NCBI GenBank assembly: GCA_021792045.1
Contig: JAJYVJ010000005.1
Coordinates: forward strand, 1 to 33,233
Direction of reading: 5' to 3'
Origin: Thermoplasmata archaeon
GTDB lineage: Archaea; Thermoplasmatota; Thermoplasmata; Thermoplasmatales; Thermoplasmataceae
Length of the DNA stretch: 33,233 nucleotides
The number at the start of each line of letters is the position of its first letter. Within the stretch, counting starts at the first letter, position 1. A program made the position numbers and the translations under genes. Of this stretch, positions 25,083-33,233 are shown one piece after another. The notes under the pieces were generated by a model that worked only from the letters and a program-made list of their open reading frames with translations, was not told where the DNA came from and did no database searches.

Positions 25083-26357
25083 ATGGCACAGCAGAAACCG
25101 CATATAAATTTGGTTACGATAGGACACGTTGATCATGGAAAATCCACACTTGTAGGACGTCTGCTCTTCGAGCACGGAGAAGTTCCGCAGCATATTATTG
25201 ACGAGTACAAGAAGGAAGCCGATGAGAAAGGAAAAGCGACATTCGAATTCGCTTGGGTCATGGATCGCTTTAAGGAAGAGAGAGAAAGAGGAGTTACAAT
25301 CGATCTGGCTCATAGGAAATTCGAAACGTCAAAGTATTACTTTACTTTGATCGACGCTCCGGGTCATAGGGACTTCGTTAAGAACATGATTACTGGGACA
25401 AGCCAGGCCGACGCAGCGATGCTTGTAGTATCAGCCAGGGAAGGAGAAGGTGTAATGGCACAAACAAGAGAACATGTCTTCCTTTCCAGAACACTTGGTG
25501 TTCAGCAATTGATCGTCCTTATAAACAAGATGGATGCAACGCAGCCACCATATTCGCAGAAGAGGTTTGATGAAGTTAAAGCCGAAATAGAGAAATTGCT
25601 TAAATCTGTAGGATATAAAGACATCCCGATAATACCTATTAGCGGATACAAAGGCGACAATATTGTAAAGAAATCGGATAATCTGAAATGGTTCAGCGGC
25701 CCAACACTTCTTGAATCCCTAGACGCTCTTAAGGTTCCGGAAAAGCCAACAAACAAGCCGTTAAGACTCCCAGTTCAGGATGTTTACTCGATCACTGGTA
25801 TCGGAACGGTTCCAGTCGGGAGAATTGAGACTGGTCTCCTTAAGGTCAATGATAAAGTTATTTTCGAACCGGCTGATAAGCAGGGTGAAGTTAAATCAAT
25901 AGAAATGCATCATGAACCTATGCAGCAGGCTGAGCCTGGAGACAACGTAGGTTTCAACGTAAGAGGCATAGCAAAGAACGACGTCAAGAGAGGAGATGTC
26001 TGCGGCGCTCTGGCCAGTCCACCCACTGTTGTCAAGGGATTTACCGCGCAGATCGTTGTCTTGAATCACCCGAGTGTTATAGCAGCAGGTTATAAGCCGG
26101 TCTTTCATGTTCATACGACCCAGATAGCATGCCGCTTTGAGGAAATTGTAAAGACACTCAATCCTAAAGATGGAACAACTCTAAAGGATCATCCGGACTA
26201 CATACAGACAGGTGATATTGCTATAGTCAAGATCGTTCCGGACAAGCCGTTCGTGATAGAAAAGGTATCAGAATTCCCCCAGCTTGGAAGATTTGCTATT
26301 AGAGATATGGGGCAGACTGTCGCCGCTGGTCAATGCATTGACCTTGAAGTAAAATAA
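25083..26357 (+). CDS. tuf: Translation elongation factor 1-alpha (aEF-1A)
   Basis: GTPase that brings aminoacyl-tRNA to the ribosome. The protein is 424 residues, normal for archaea. GHVDHGKST (G1) is at 14-22; then the archaeal/eukaryotic switch I insert with [16 protein letters not shown] (G3), NKMD (G4), and beta-barrel domains 2 and 3 with the closing [14 protein letters not shown]. The Shine-Dalgarno site and the usual MAxQKPH N-terminus fix the start at 25083, not at the in-frame GTG 25071. It has its own strong promoter; rps10 follows 11 bp downstream, so the two are co-transcribed. Confidence 0.97.
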   Translation: MAQQKPHINLVTIGHVDHGKSTLVGRLLFEHGEVPQHIIDEYKKEADEKGKATFEFAWVMDRFKEERERGVTIDLAHRKFETSKYYFTLIDAPGHRDFVKNMITGTSQADAAMLVVSAREGEGVMAQTREHVFLSRTLGVQQLIVLINKMDATQPPYSQKRFDEVKAEIEKLLKSVGYKDIPIIPISGYKGDNIVKKSDNLKWFSGPTLLESLDALKVPEKPTNKPLRLPVQDVYSITGIGTVPVGRIETGLLKVNDKVIFEPADKQGEVKSIEMHHEPMQQAEPGDNVGFNVRGIAKNDVKRGDVCGALASPPTVVKGFTAQIVVLNHPSVIAAGYKPVFHVHTTQIACRFEEIVKTLNPKDGTTLKDHPDYIQTGDIAIVKIVPDKPFVIEKVSEFPQLGRFAIRDMGQTVAAGQCIDLEVK

Positions 26358-26368
26358 GGCGATTAATT

Positions 26369-26683
26369 ATGGCATCATACAGTGCAAGGATTTCCTTAAG
26401 TGGTACAGAACATAACGTGTTGGATCTAGTTTGCAACGAAATAAAAGGGATTGCCAACAGGACTGGCGTCGAGATTCATGGTCCAATTCCTCTCCCAACA
26501 AAGAGACTGGTTGTTCCGGTAAGGAAGAGCCCGGATGGAGAGGGCTCCTCTACGTGGGACAGATGGGAGATGAGAGTGCATAAGAGGCTTATCGATGTTG
26601 ATGCAGACGAAAGGACCTTGAGGCAACTGATGAGGATCCCAATTCCAGACGGTGTCCAGATAGAGATTCAGATCAAGTCATAG
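26369..26683 (+). CDS. rps10: 30S ribosomal protein S10
   Basis: Small-subunit head protein uS10, 104 residues, archaeal length. Characteristic segments are [25 protein letters not shown] and the C-terminal [13 protein letters not shown]. It follows aEF-1A by 11 bp, the common tuf-rps10 order of archaea. AAGGCGAT before the ATG serves as a Shine-Dalgarno site. Confidence 0.97.
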   Translation: MASYSARISLSGTEHNVLDLVCNEIKGIANRTGVEIHGPIPLPTKRLVVPVRKSPDGEGSSTWDRWEMRVHKRLIDVDADERTLRQLMRIPIPDGVQIEIQIKS

Positions 26684-26722
26684 GTATCACATATTTTCAA
26701 TTTTTTTAGGAATGAATTGGGT

Positions 26723-28927
26723 ATGGGAAGAAAAGAAGATAATATTGCAAAGGCAATGAAACTTATCGAACAGCCTGAACGGATCAGGAACATAGGCATA
26801 GCCGCGCATATCGACCATGGAAAAACGACCCTGAGTGACAACCTTATTGCCGGAGCTGGTATGATGAGTGAAGACCTCGCAGGAAAACAGCTGATGCTTG
26901 ACTATGACGAGCAGGAACAGGCACGAGGAATAACGATCAATGCTGCTGTCGCTTCTATGGTTCATGATTCTGAGGGAAAGGAATATTTGATCAATCTGAT
27001 AGATACTCCCGGTCATGTGGACTTTGGAGGTGACGTTACAAGAGCGATGCGTGCTGTCGATGGTGCTGTCATAGTTGTAGATTCAGTTGAAGGGGTAATG
27101 CCACAGACAGAAACCGTTGTGAGACAGGCATTGAAGGAACGCGTAAAACCGATACTTTTTATCAATAAGGTTGATAGACTCATAAATGAGCTGAAGCTGA
27201 ATGCGGATGAGATGCAGAAACGCTTCGTTAAGATCATTACAGATGTTAACAGGTTGATAACAAAATATTCGCATCCCGAGTTTGGGAGTGACTGGCAGTT
27301 AAACGTACAGAATGGAAAGGTAATCTTCGGATCCGCCTATAATAACTGGGCAATTTCAGTGCCAGCAATGGCCCTGTATAAGATATCGTTCAAGGATATT
27401 GTTGATCTTGTAAGGGACGGAAAGCAAAAGGAACTTGCAAAAAAGGCACAGCTGCATCGTATTCTCCTCGACGCCGTTATTAAACATCTTCCGAATCCAA
27501 AGGAAGCACAGAAGTACAGAATTCCGCAGATTTGGAAAGGGGATCTTGATTCGGACTTGGGAAAAGCAATGCTAGGTTGCAGACACGATAGCGCTGTAAG
27601 CGTAATGATCACGAAGATAATTGTCGATCCACACGCAGGTGAAATAGCTGTTGGCAGGGTATTTAGTGGGACAATTGTAAAGGGAAGCGAACTGTATATA
27701 TCCGGTCAGGGGAATACTAAGTATAAGATCCAGCTGTTATCTATGATGGTGGGACCGGACAGGATCCCTGTGGATGAGATAGCTGCTGGGAACATAGCGG
27801 CAATGGTTGGACTCAAAGCTGCCATGGCAGGGTCCAGTGTCTCATCGCTTCCAGATATGGAGCCATTCGAACCTATGGTGCATTATTCTGAACCTGTCGT
27901 GACGCTTGCTATAGAGGCAAAGCACACTGCAGACTTACCGAAATTGATTGATGTCCTCCGAAGTGTTTCAAAGGCAGACCCGTCGATTCAGGTGGACATA
28001 AACCAGGAGACAGGAGAGCACCTTATCTCTGGAATGGGAGAACTTCATCTGGAGATCACGCTTTACCGAATAAGGAACGATTATAAGGTGGACGTAACAA
28101 CCTCAGATCCGATCGTTGTATACAGGGAAACAGTTGAGCATAAAGGTGGTCCTTTTGAGGGGAAATCACCTAACAAGCACAACCGATTTTACTTTGAAGT
28201 CGAACCTCTTCCGTCTGCAGTCATTGATCTGATAAAGGAAGGAACGATACCTCAGGGTTCGCGTTTCAAGGATAAAAAAGTCATAACAGATTTGCTTGAG
28301 AAAGCTGGACTGAGCAGGGAAGAAGCACGTGGCCTTGAGGTGGTCAGTGGAGACAATCTTATGGTCGATGTTACTAAGGGAATACAGTACCTCGATGAAA
28401 CCATGGAACTCCTGATAGATTCGTTTGATGAAGTCATGGCCAGGGGACCACTTGCGAACGAGAAAGTTTACGGTGTCAAGGCAAGACTCGTTGATGCAAA
28501 GCTGCATGAGGATAGCATTCACAGGGGACCTGCACAGGTTATTCCCGCAGGGAGAAATTCAATATACGGCGCGATGACACAAGGAGAAAGGATCCTTATG
28601 GAGCCGATACAGAAGGTTTACATTAACGTTCCACAGGAAGTTATGGGGTCAGTTACAAACGAACTGCAGCAGAGGCGCGGTGTGATCGAGGAGATGACAC
28701 AGGAAGGGGACGAGATAATCGTTTCTGCGAGAGTCCCGGTCGCTGATATGTTCGGCTTTGCCTCGGCAATAAGGAGTGCAACCGGAGGAAAAGTTCTATG
28801 GAATTCAGAGAACTCCGGATACCAGAAGGTTCCACGCGAGCTTCAACCTGAGGTAGTTGCAAAAATAAGGGAACGCAAGGGTCTGAAGCCAGAACCATAC
28901 GATGAAGCCTATTATGCTTCCATGTAA
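26723..28927 (+). CDS. fusA: Translation elongation factor 2 (aEF-2)
   Basis: Translocation GTPase, 734 residues. AAHIDHGKTTL (G1), RGITINAA, DTPGHVDFGG (G3) and NKVD (G4) are intact. Domain IV holds the diphthamide loop HRGPAQVIPAG, with the His at about residue 600. The start is ATG at 26723 (MGRKEDNI); a TTG two codons upstream (26717) extends the frame but is unlikely. An AGG at 26708-26710 is a weak Shine-Dalgarno site. The gene follows rps10 with a 39-bp gap containing a T7 run, so it may be partly separated in transcription. In many archaea fusA lies before tuf; here it lies after rps10. Confidence 0.97.
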   Translation: MGRKEDNIAKAMKLIEQPERIRNIGIAAHIDHGKTTLSDNLIAGAGMMSEDLAGKQLMLDYDEQEQARGITINAAVASMVHDSEGKEYLINLIDTPGHVDFGGDVTRAMRAVDGAVIVVDSVEGVMPQTETVVRQALKERVKPILFINKVDRLINELKLNADEMQKRFVKIITDVNRLITKYSHPEFGSDWQLNVQNGKVIFGSAYNNWAISVPAMALYKISFKDIVDLVRDGKQKELAKKAQLHRILLDAVIKHLPNPKEAQKYRIPQIWKGDLDSDLGKAMLGCRHDSAVSVMITKIIVDPHAGEIAVGRVFSGTIVKGSELYISGQGNTKYKIQLLSMMVGPDRIPVDEIAAGNIAAMVGLKAAMAGSSVSSLPDMEPFEPMVHYSEPVVTLAIEAKHTADLPKLIDVLRSVSKADPSIQVDINQETGEHLISGMGELHLEITLYRIRNDYKVDVTTSDPIVVYRETVEHKGGPFEGKSPNKHNRFYFEVEPLPSAVIDLIKEGTIPQGSRFKDKKVITDLLEKAGLSREEARGLEVVSGDNLMVDVTKGIQYLDETMELLIDSFDEVMARGPLANEKVYGVKARLVDAKLHEDSIHRGPAQVIPAGRNSIYGAMTQGERILMEPIQKVYINVPQEVMGSVTNELQQRRGVIEEMTQEGDEIIVSARVPVADMFGFASAIRSATGGKVLWNSENSGYQKVPRELQPEVVAKIRERKGLKPEPYDEAYYASM

Positions 28928-28934
28928 GTTCTTA

Positions 28935-28947
28935 AAAACAATTTTTT
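28935..28947 (+). terminator. Oligo-T terminator after EF-2
   Basis: A short A-rich then T-rich run (ATTTTTTAA at about 28940-28948) just after the EF-2 stop, the usual archaeal termination signal. It is short and lies next to the DedA promoter. Confidence 0.35.
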
Positions 28948-28987
28948 AACACAAACATCTTTAAACACCATTTATTTCCCCTGTTAA

Positions 28988-29635
28988 ATGAGTTTTATTG
29001 AATCTATACTAAGCCTTCTTCATGCCTCATCCTCCCTTGTTACTGAGATAGTATCAAAGTACGGTTATGAGGGGATATTTGGATTGATGCTTCTTGAATC
29101 CGCTTCCCTTCCGATTCCGAGTGAAATAATAATGCCGATCGCCGGATATTACTCAAAGATAGGTGTTCTGAATCCATTTCTTGCTTTTACTATGGCAGTA
29201 GTTGGTGGGCTGATCGGAATGGCCGTGGATTATTACATAGCCTACGGAATCGGAAAAGAAGTTGTCTATAAGCATCTTGCTTGGTTTCACATAAAGAAGG
29301 AGAGTCTCGATGCGTTCGACAGATGGTTCCTTGTAAACGGACCCGCTGCTGTTTTGATAATAAGGCTGATCCCAGGAATCCGCGGGCTTATAAGTTTCCC
29401 AGCCGGGTTTGCGAAAATGCCACTGAAAAAATTCTTTCTCTATTCTTTTATCGGCACCTTTATCTGGGACATTGTTCTCTTCACCCTTGGATTCTATGCG
29501 CTCTCATACGCTCTCCAGGGACATCACGTCTACATCCTATTTGCAATAATTACTGCAGTGGCAATAGTAATGTATCTGGCATATTACTTTACGATGAAGA
29601 GAGTTTCAAAAGCAAAGAAAGAAGAGACATCCTGA
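28988..29635 (+). CDS. DedA/VTT-family membrane protein
   Basis: A 215-residue integral membrane protein of the DedA (SNARE-associated, VTT-domain) family. Family members act in membrane homeostasis, and several move polyprenyl-phosphate or phospholipids across the bilayer. The re-entrant region LLESASLPIPSE at about 35-46, the R-x-I/L-P-G-I-R-G segment (RLIPGIRGLISFPAG) and the KFFLYSFIGTFIWD helix are typical, with about five hydrophobic segments. TTTAAACAC at 28960-28968 is spaced for a leaderless transcript. A link to the glycan-carrier lipid of the AglB pathway is possible, but it is only inferred. Confidence 0.9.
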   Translation: MSFIESILSLLHASSSLVTEIVSKYGYEGIFGLMLLESASLPIPSEIIMPIAGYYSKIGVLNPFLAFTMAVVGGLIGMAVDYYIAYGIGKEVVYKHLAWFHIKKESLDAFDRWFLVNGPAAVLIIRLIPGIRGLISFPAGFAKMPLKKFFLYSFIGTFIWDIVLFTLGFYALSYALQGHHVYILFAIITAVAIVMYLAYYFTMKRVSKAKKEETS

Positions 29636-29818
29636 TGGAATCATTATCCTAAGACACTTCTCTAATATAATTTTACAGAAGGTGAGTAATCATATTTTTT
29701 TATCTGATCCGAATGTAGGTTTTAATGACGGATTAAGTACGATAAAGGTTCTTCGCCGAAATTATAAACCCTCACATTATTCATTCGTCCGCAACTTGGG
29801 CAAAAAGACAGAAAGGGA

Positions 29819-29828
29819 TTAATATAAC
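29819..29828 (+). promoter_or_regulatory. TATA box of the Dpm1-like gene
   Basis: TTAATATAAC centred about 26 nt before the ATG at 29850, which supports that start over the GTG at 29844. Confidence 0.5.
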
Positions 29829-29849
29829 AATTCCTATTTTCGGGTGGAA

Positions 29850-30572
29850 ATGACAGAAAACAAAGCAAATATTAGCATCATCCTGGCCACGTACAATGAA
29901 ATAGAAAATCTTCCAGAATTGGTCAGTCGGATTGAAAATTCCGTTACAGTTCCATATGAAATCATCTTCGTGGATGACGGAAGCACTGACGGAACAAGAG
30001 AATTCATTAAGGATCACTGTGATAATCACAATGCAAAATATATATTCAGCAACAAGAAAAGAGGCACCCTCCTGGCACGTTACAAAGGAATCATTATATC
30101 CGATTCCAAATATTTGCTTATCATGGATTCTGATTTACAACACCCACCAGAAAAAATTATGGACATGTATCAAAAGCTGGAGGATGGTTACGACTTCGTG
30201 AGTGCATCGAGATACATGCCAGGTGGTTCGCCTGGTGACAGAAAGGCCCTCAGGGGCGTTATTTCTCGCGGTGCGACATTCATGGCGAGGCATTTCCTTC
30301 AATCTGCAAATCAATTGTCAGATCCATTATCTAATTTTATCGCCTTCAGAAAGGAGCTTAAAGTCCAGATTTTTGACAACTGGGTTGGGTATGAGATTCC
30401 CATGCTAATCATGTCGTCAAATGTGAAAATAAGGATAGCGGAGATTCCATTTCAATTCAAGGAAAGGGAACGTGGAGAGAGCAAGCTGACAAAAACACCA
30501 GCTTTTTTCCTATGGTACCTTATGGAGTTAATCAGGTACAGGAAACTAGAGGGCATTGTCCGAAGGCGATGA
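29850..30572 (+). CDS. Family 2 glycosyltransferase, Dpm1-like
   Basis: GT-A fold transferase, 240 residues, resembling dolichol-phosphate mannosyltransferase (Dpm1). ILATYNE is near the N-terminus, DDGSTDG at 42-48, the D-x-D motif (MDSDLQHPP) at 92-100, then SASRYMPGG and the basic RGESKL segment. There is no C-terminal membrane pair, so it is the short soluble type. Likely product: a polyprenyl-phosphate sugar, which could supply sugars for the N-glycan that AglB transfers. An in-frame GTG (29844) lies two codons upstream, but promoter spacing favours the ATG. It is transcribed alone. Confidence 0.88.
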   Translation: MTENKANISIILATYNEIENLPELVSRIENSVTVPYEIIFVDDGSTDGTREFIKDHCDNHNAKYIFSNKKRGTLLARYKGIIISDSKYLLIMDSDLQHPPEKIMDMYQKLEDGYDFVSASRYMPGGSPGDRKALRGVISRGATFMARHFLQSANQLSDPLSNFIAFRKELKVQIFDNWVGYEIPMLIMSSNVKIRIAEIPFQFKERERGESKLTKTPAFFLWYLMELIRYRKLEGIVRRR

Positions 30573-30685
30573 GAGCTGAGATTTACTTGATAGGTTTTCT
30601 ATGCGCCGTTTATCCGGGATAATCAAATTATTACTGACGCAAATATTGTATTAAAAAAAGTTAATTCGGACCTCAGAGATAGCCA

Positions 30686-30696
30686 GATATAAATAG
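30686..30696 (+). promoter_or_regulatory. Promoter of the methionine synthase pair
   Basis: GATATAAATAG is a good TATA box about 70 nt before the ATG at 30761. The expected leader of about 45 nt ends in GAGGTG (30751-30756), a Shine-Dalgarno site 4 nt before the ATG. Confidence 0.6.
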
Positions 30697-30760
30697 CTCT
30701 CCGGAATAAGAGAAAAAGACCAGTAGTGCCTTTAATGTTTAAGTCATTTCGAGGTGTGTT

Positions 30761-31645
30761 ATGAGAATAAAAACTATGGTTTATGGAATATATCCAAAGA
30801 ACGAGAATTTGAGGAAGAAGCTCAGTCAATGGGAACGAGACATCATTTCTGGCAAAGAAATTTGTGAGGCTATCGACGTGGAGAAGAGGCGTATCTATGA
30901 ATTGTTTCAGGACAACGGAATAACTTATTATACTGATCCTCTACTGAACTGGTATGACATATTCCGGCCTCTTGCATTGAGCATGGAAGGAATTGAACTT
31001 GGGCCGCTCACCCGTTATATTGAAACAAACACTTTTTATCGCAAACCTGTTGTCAATTCTGTAGGCGGTATACAGGCGGACCCAAAAGACTTTTTTGAGT
31101 TGAAGGAAAATCCCCCTCTCCCCTTGTTCAATCCCGACAAGAATACCTCCTTATTCTTTCCATCCCCGTACACATTTTTCAAGATGTCTACAGTTCCGGA
31201 GGAATTAGACTTTTCGAAGTTTTCTCATTCGATTTTAGACAATTATAAGAAGATCGCACGTGTATTTGGGATCCAAAAAATAGTTCTCTTCGAAGCCGTC
31301 CCGTACAGGAATGATGACATTTCATTCTTGTCCGATTTTGCAAAAGAATTTTCTGTGTCTCTCATTACAACTGGCAAGCTGAATGAGAATAACTTTAACA
31401 AATTCAGCTCCACACTGGAATCCTTGATCACAGATCCTGAATATCTGGAAGTTGCACAAAAGCACTCACGAATTCCAGGCATGAAATTTATCGATGCTCA
31501 CAGAACTGCTTTGGAAAAAGCTGATGGGTTGAAAAATTTTGAGAACTATGACGATTTGATACTGACGACAAACGATTACCTGGACTTCCTTCCCGAGTCT
31601 ATAGCTAGTTCTAAGGTGGAACTTCTGGGAACGGCAGGTGATTGA
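30761..31645 (+). CDS. MetE N-terminal-like protein (methionine synthase partner)
   Basis: A 294-residue soluble protein resembling the N-terminal half of cobalamin-independent methionine synthase (YGIYPKNENLRK, ITYYTDPLLNWYDIFRP, SPYTFFKMS). It lacks the zinc ligands, which sit in the next gene. In full-length MetE this half descends from a duplication and helps hold the folate substrate; here it is a separate polypeptide. GAGGTG four bases before the ATG fixes the start. Its end touches the start of the catalytic gene, so the two are made together, probably as a complex. Confidence 0.85.
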   Translation: MRIKTMVYGIYPKNENLRKKLSQWERDIISGKEICEAIDVEKRRIYELFQDNGITYYTDPLLNWYDIFRPLALSMEGIELGPLTRYIETNTFYRKPVVNSVGGIQADPKDFFELKENPPLPLFNPDKNTSLFFPSPYTFFKMSTVPEELDFSKFSHSILDNYKKIARVFGIQKIVLFEAVPYRNDDISFLSDFAKEFSVSLITTGKLNENNFNKFSSTLESLITDPEYLEVAQKHSRIPGMKFIDAHRTALEKADGLKNFENYDDLILTTNDYLDFLPESIASSKVELLGTAGD

Positions 31646-31646
31646 A

Positions 31647-32684
31647 GTGACCGAATTCATTACGCAGGAAATAGGAAGTTTCAGAAAGCCGCTTTATCTT
31701 TCAAAGGTTTTTCACAAGATTTACGGTACACCAGAATTTGAGGAGCTTGCAAAAAAAGCCACGCTTGAAACACTCTCTATGTTCGATGAGGTGGGCATGG
31801 ATAATATCGGCGTTGGGGGTGAGATGTTTCGGTGGGAAATGTATGAGCATCTGGCTGATAAACTCAGCGGGATCAAGTTCTATGGCATGGTTCGGTCATT
31901 TGATAATCGTTATTACAAGAAAGGGAGTGTAGTAAGCAGGCTTGAAAGATCCCGCCCTTTCCATCTGGACGAAGTGGAGTTTGTTGCAGGATCGTCCAAA
32001 AAGCCAATTAAGGTACCTGTGACCGGTCCCTATACTATGATGGACTGGTCTTTCAATGATTTTTATTCAAATAGACGCGAACTCGCAATGGAATTTGCGC
32101 GAGTCATAAACGAAGAGCTTCAGGCAATACAGAATCTATGGGGCAAAGTTTCAAATGGAAGAAAGCTGGAGATTCAAATAGATGAGCCGGCTACCACTAC
32201 GCACCCGTCAGAAATGGATCTCGTGGTGGAATCCATTAACCGAAGTGTTAAAGGAATCTCAGCGGAAAAGAGTCTGCACGTTTGCTACAGCACAGACTAT
32301 CGCCTCGTTTACGACAGGATGCCAGAGTTAAATATTGATGGGTACAATCTGGAATACGCGAACAGAGACACGATAAACGCGGGAACGGATGATAAGGAAC
32401 GCGTAGGTTACAGTGACATAAAATATTTTGCAGCTGTCAATGAAACGCTGTCAACGAAGAAGTTTCTGGGTGTTGGTGTCACTGATGTCCATACTGATTT
32501 TATTGAACCAGTGAAACTGATAGAGGATCGTATAAATTACGCGCTTGGAATTGTAAGCGATCCAGAATTAGTGAGAATAAATCCTGATTGCGGCTTAAGA
32601 ACCAGGAGTCGTGAAATAGGGAAAGAAAAGTTGCAGAACATGATAACGGCAAGGAACAATATTATAAAGTCACAGTATCAATAA
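31647..32684 (+). CDS. Methionine synthase, zinc catalytic (core MetE) protein
   Basis: Transfers a methyl group to homocysteine. The protein is 345 residues, corresponding to the C-terminal half of MetE. The zinc/homocysteine ligands are present: H-x-C in LHVCYS, Glu in YNLEYA and Cys in INPDCGLRTR. IQIDEPA and VTGPYTMMDW are family segments. GTG at 31647 is chosen: AGGTGAT at 31636-31642 ends four bases before it. A GTG at 31638 lies inside that site and is less likely. The upstream stop (TGA 31643-31645) is one base away. The methyl donor (methyl-folate/pterin or a corrinoid protein) is uncertain, since core MetE enzymes of archaea can be folate-independent. Confidence 0.9.
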   Translation: MTEFITQEIGSFRKPLYLSKVFHKIYGTPEFEELAKKATLETLSMFDEVGMDNIGVGGEMFRWEMYEHLADKLSGIKFYGMVRSFDNRYYKKGSVVSRLERSRPFHLDEVEFVAGSSKKPIKVPVTGPYTMMDWSFNDFYSNRRELAMEFARVINEELQAIQNLWGKVSNGRKLEIQIDEPATTTHPSEMDLVVESINRSVKGISAEKSLHVCYSTDYRLVYDRMPELNIDGYNLEYANRDTINAGTDDKERVGYSDIKYFAAVNETLSTKKFLGVGVTDVHTDFIEPVKLIEDRINYALGIVSDPELVRINPDCGLRTRSREIGKEKLQNMITARNNIIKSQYQ

Positions 32685-33233
32685 TAATCATTTTTTTAGT
32701 GGTCTTGCATAACGATGTCATGGTGTGCGTCAAGGAGATAAGAGATCAATATTAGGTTCCGAAAAAGTTATGACAAATATTTGGTGTTGTTTTCTCGACA
32801 TACTACAATGAAATAATGCGAATAGAAAAAAGTCACCCTCTTGAAGAATAGATCTCTGTAGAAGAACGCGAGAATGAATTCCGGAATACTCTTAAATTTG
32901 TTTTTAATCTCTCTCCTTTCAGCTGTGATTCTATTCCCGTCATGCGTTATGCACAAAAGATTTTTTTTGTTGACTCTTTCATTCCTACCGGTATAAGGTT
33001 ATTACTCCATAACAGTGATCTATTGATAATAATGTGATTATGTTCTTTTTTTACCTTTCGGTTCTCTTAATCATCACATCATGATCGCTATTGGCACAAT
33101 ATATATCGTGAGTTTACATCTTCTTCTCATCCTTTTATTTTGGAGTGTGTAATTCAGCCTTCTTTTTAACCTCACTCTGTGGGTACATAACTATTTTTCA
33201 ATGATCGTATAGGATTTAATCCCTATTCTAATA
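32685..33233. other. Gene-free right end
   Basis: 549 bases without a convincing gene; a 62-codon minus-strand frame (32768-32956) shows no family features. A T7 run at about 32691-32697 probably ends the methionine synthase transcript. An A/T-rich TATA-like stretch at about 33098-33107 could start a gene beyond the window. Confidence 0.6.

Noticed and set aside
32768..32956. 62-codon minus-strand ORF near the right end
   Set aside because: Aromatic-rich low-complexity translation with no promoter or conserved motif visible.

Overview
The window is archaeal and most likely from the Thermoplasmatales (Thermoplasmata). It carries an XPD-type helicase, aEF-1A, aEF-2 and archaeal S10 and S15. 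It also has an AglB oligosaccharyltransferase, XerA, an archaeal RecJ-like DHH nuclease and a GGPP-type prenyl synthase. Many genes start with GTG or TTG. Many promoters have an A/T-rich TATA element about 25 nt before the start codon, as expected for leaderless transcripts. DNA is A+T-rich. The genus cannot be fixed from the sequence alone. No rRNA, tRNA, CRISPR array or intact transposon was seen.

Layout. 1-4064 (minus strand): prenyl synthase, RNase HII, a TPR protein and the N-terminal 488 codons of an XPD helicase that runs off the left edge. 4321-5091 (plus): a small ArsA/Get3-like ATPase. 5129-8208 (minus): a coenzyme-B12 acyl-CoA mutase operon (large subunit, B12 subunit, MeaB-type GTPase). 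Its active-site residues match isobutyryl-CoA mutase rather than methylmalonyl-CoA mutase. 8424-8945 (minus): a small helical protein. 9120-10744 (plus): ribulose-phosphate 3-epimerase and a cupin protein. 10750-11736 (minus): an MDR oxidoreductase. 12124-12978 (plus): XerA.

13136-20253 (plus) is the most unusual part. A 2113-residue AglB carries an ectodomain of about 1,150 extra residues built from some eleven ~80-residue beta-sandwich-like modules, two CARDB/NEW3-like modules and a C-terminal membrane anchor. Its stop overlaps the start of a second sequon-rich, membrane-anchored protein. Two 13-bp palindromes with the same half-site flank the aglB TATA box, suggesting regulated expression. 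A Dpm1-like glycosyltransferase at 29850 and the prenyl synthase may belong to the same lipid-linked glycan pathway.

20552-24545 (minus): an RNase H-fold (RuvC/YqgF-like) protein, the rps15-recJ pair, a doubtful 67-codon ORF and a CDGSH iron-sulfur protein, with unusually structured gaps between them. 25083-28927 (plus): EF-1A, S10, EF-2. 28988-32684 (plus): a DedA membrane protein, the Dpm1-like transferase, and a two-gene methionine synthase (N-terminal-like and zinc catalytic domains). The last 550 bases show no gene.
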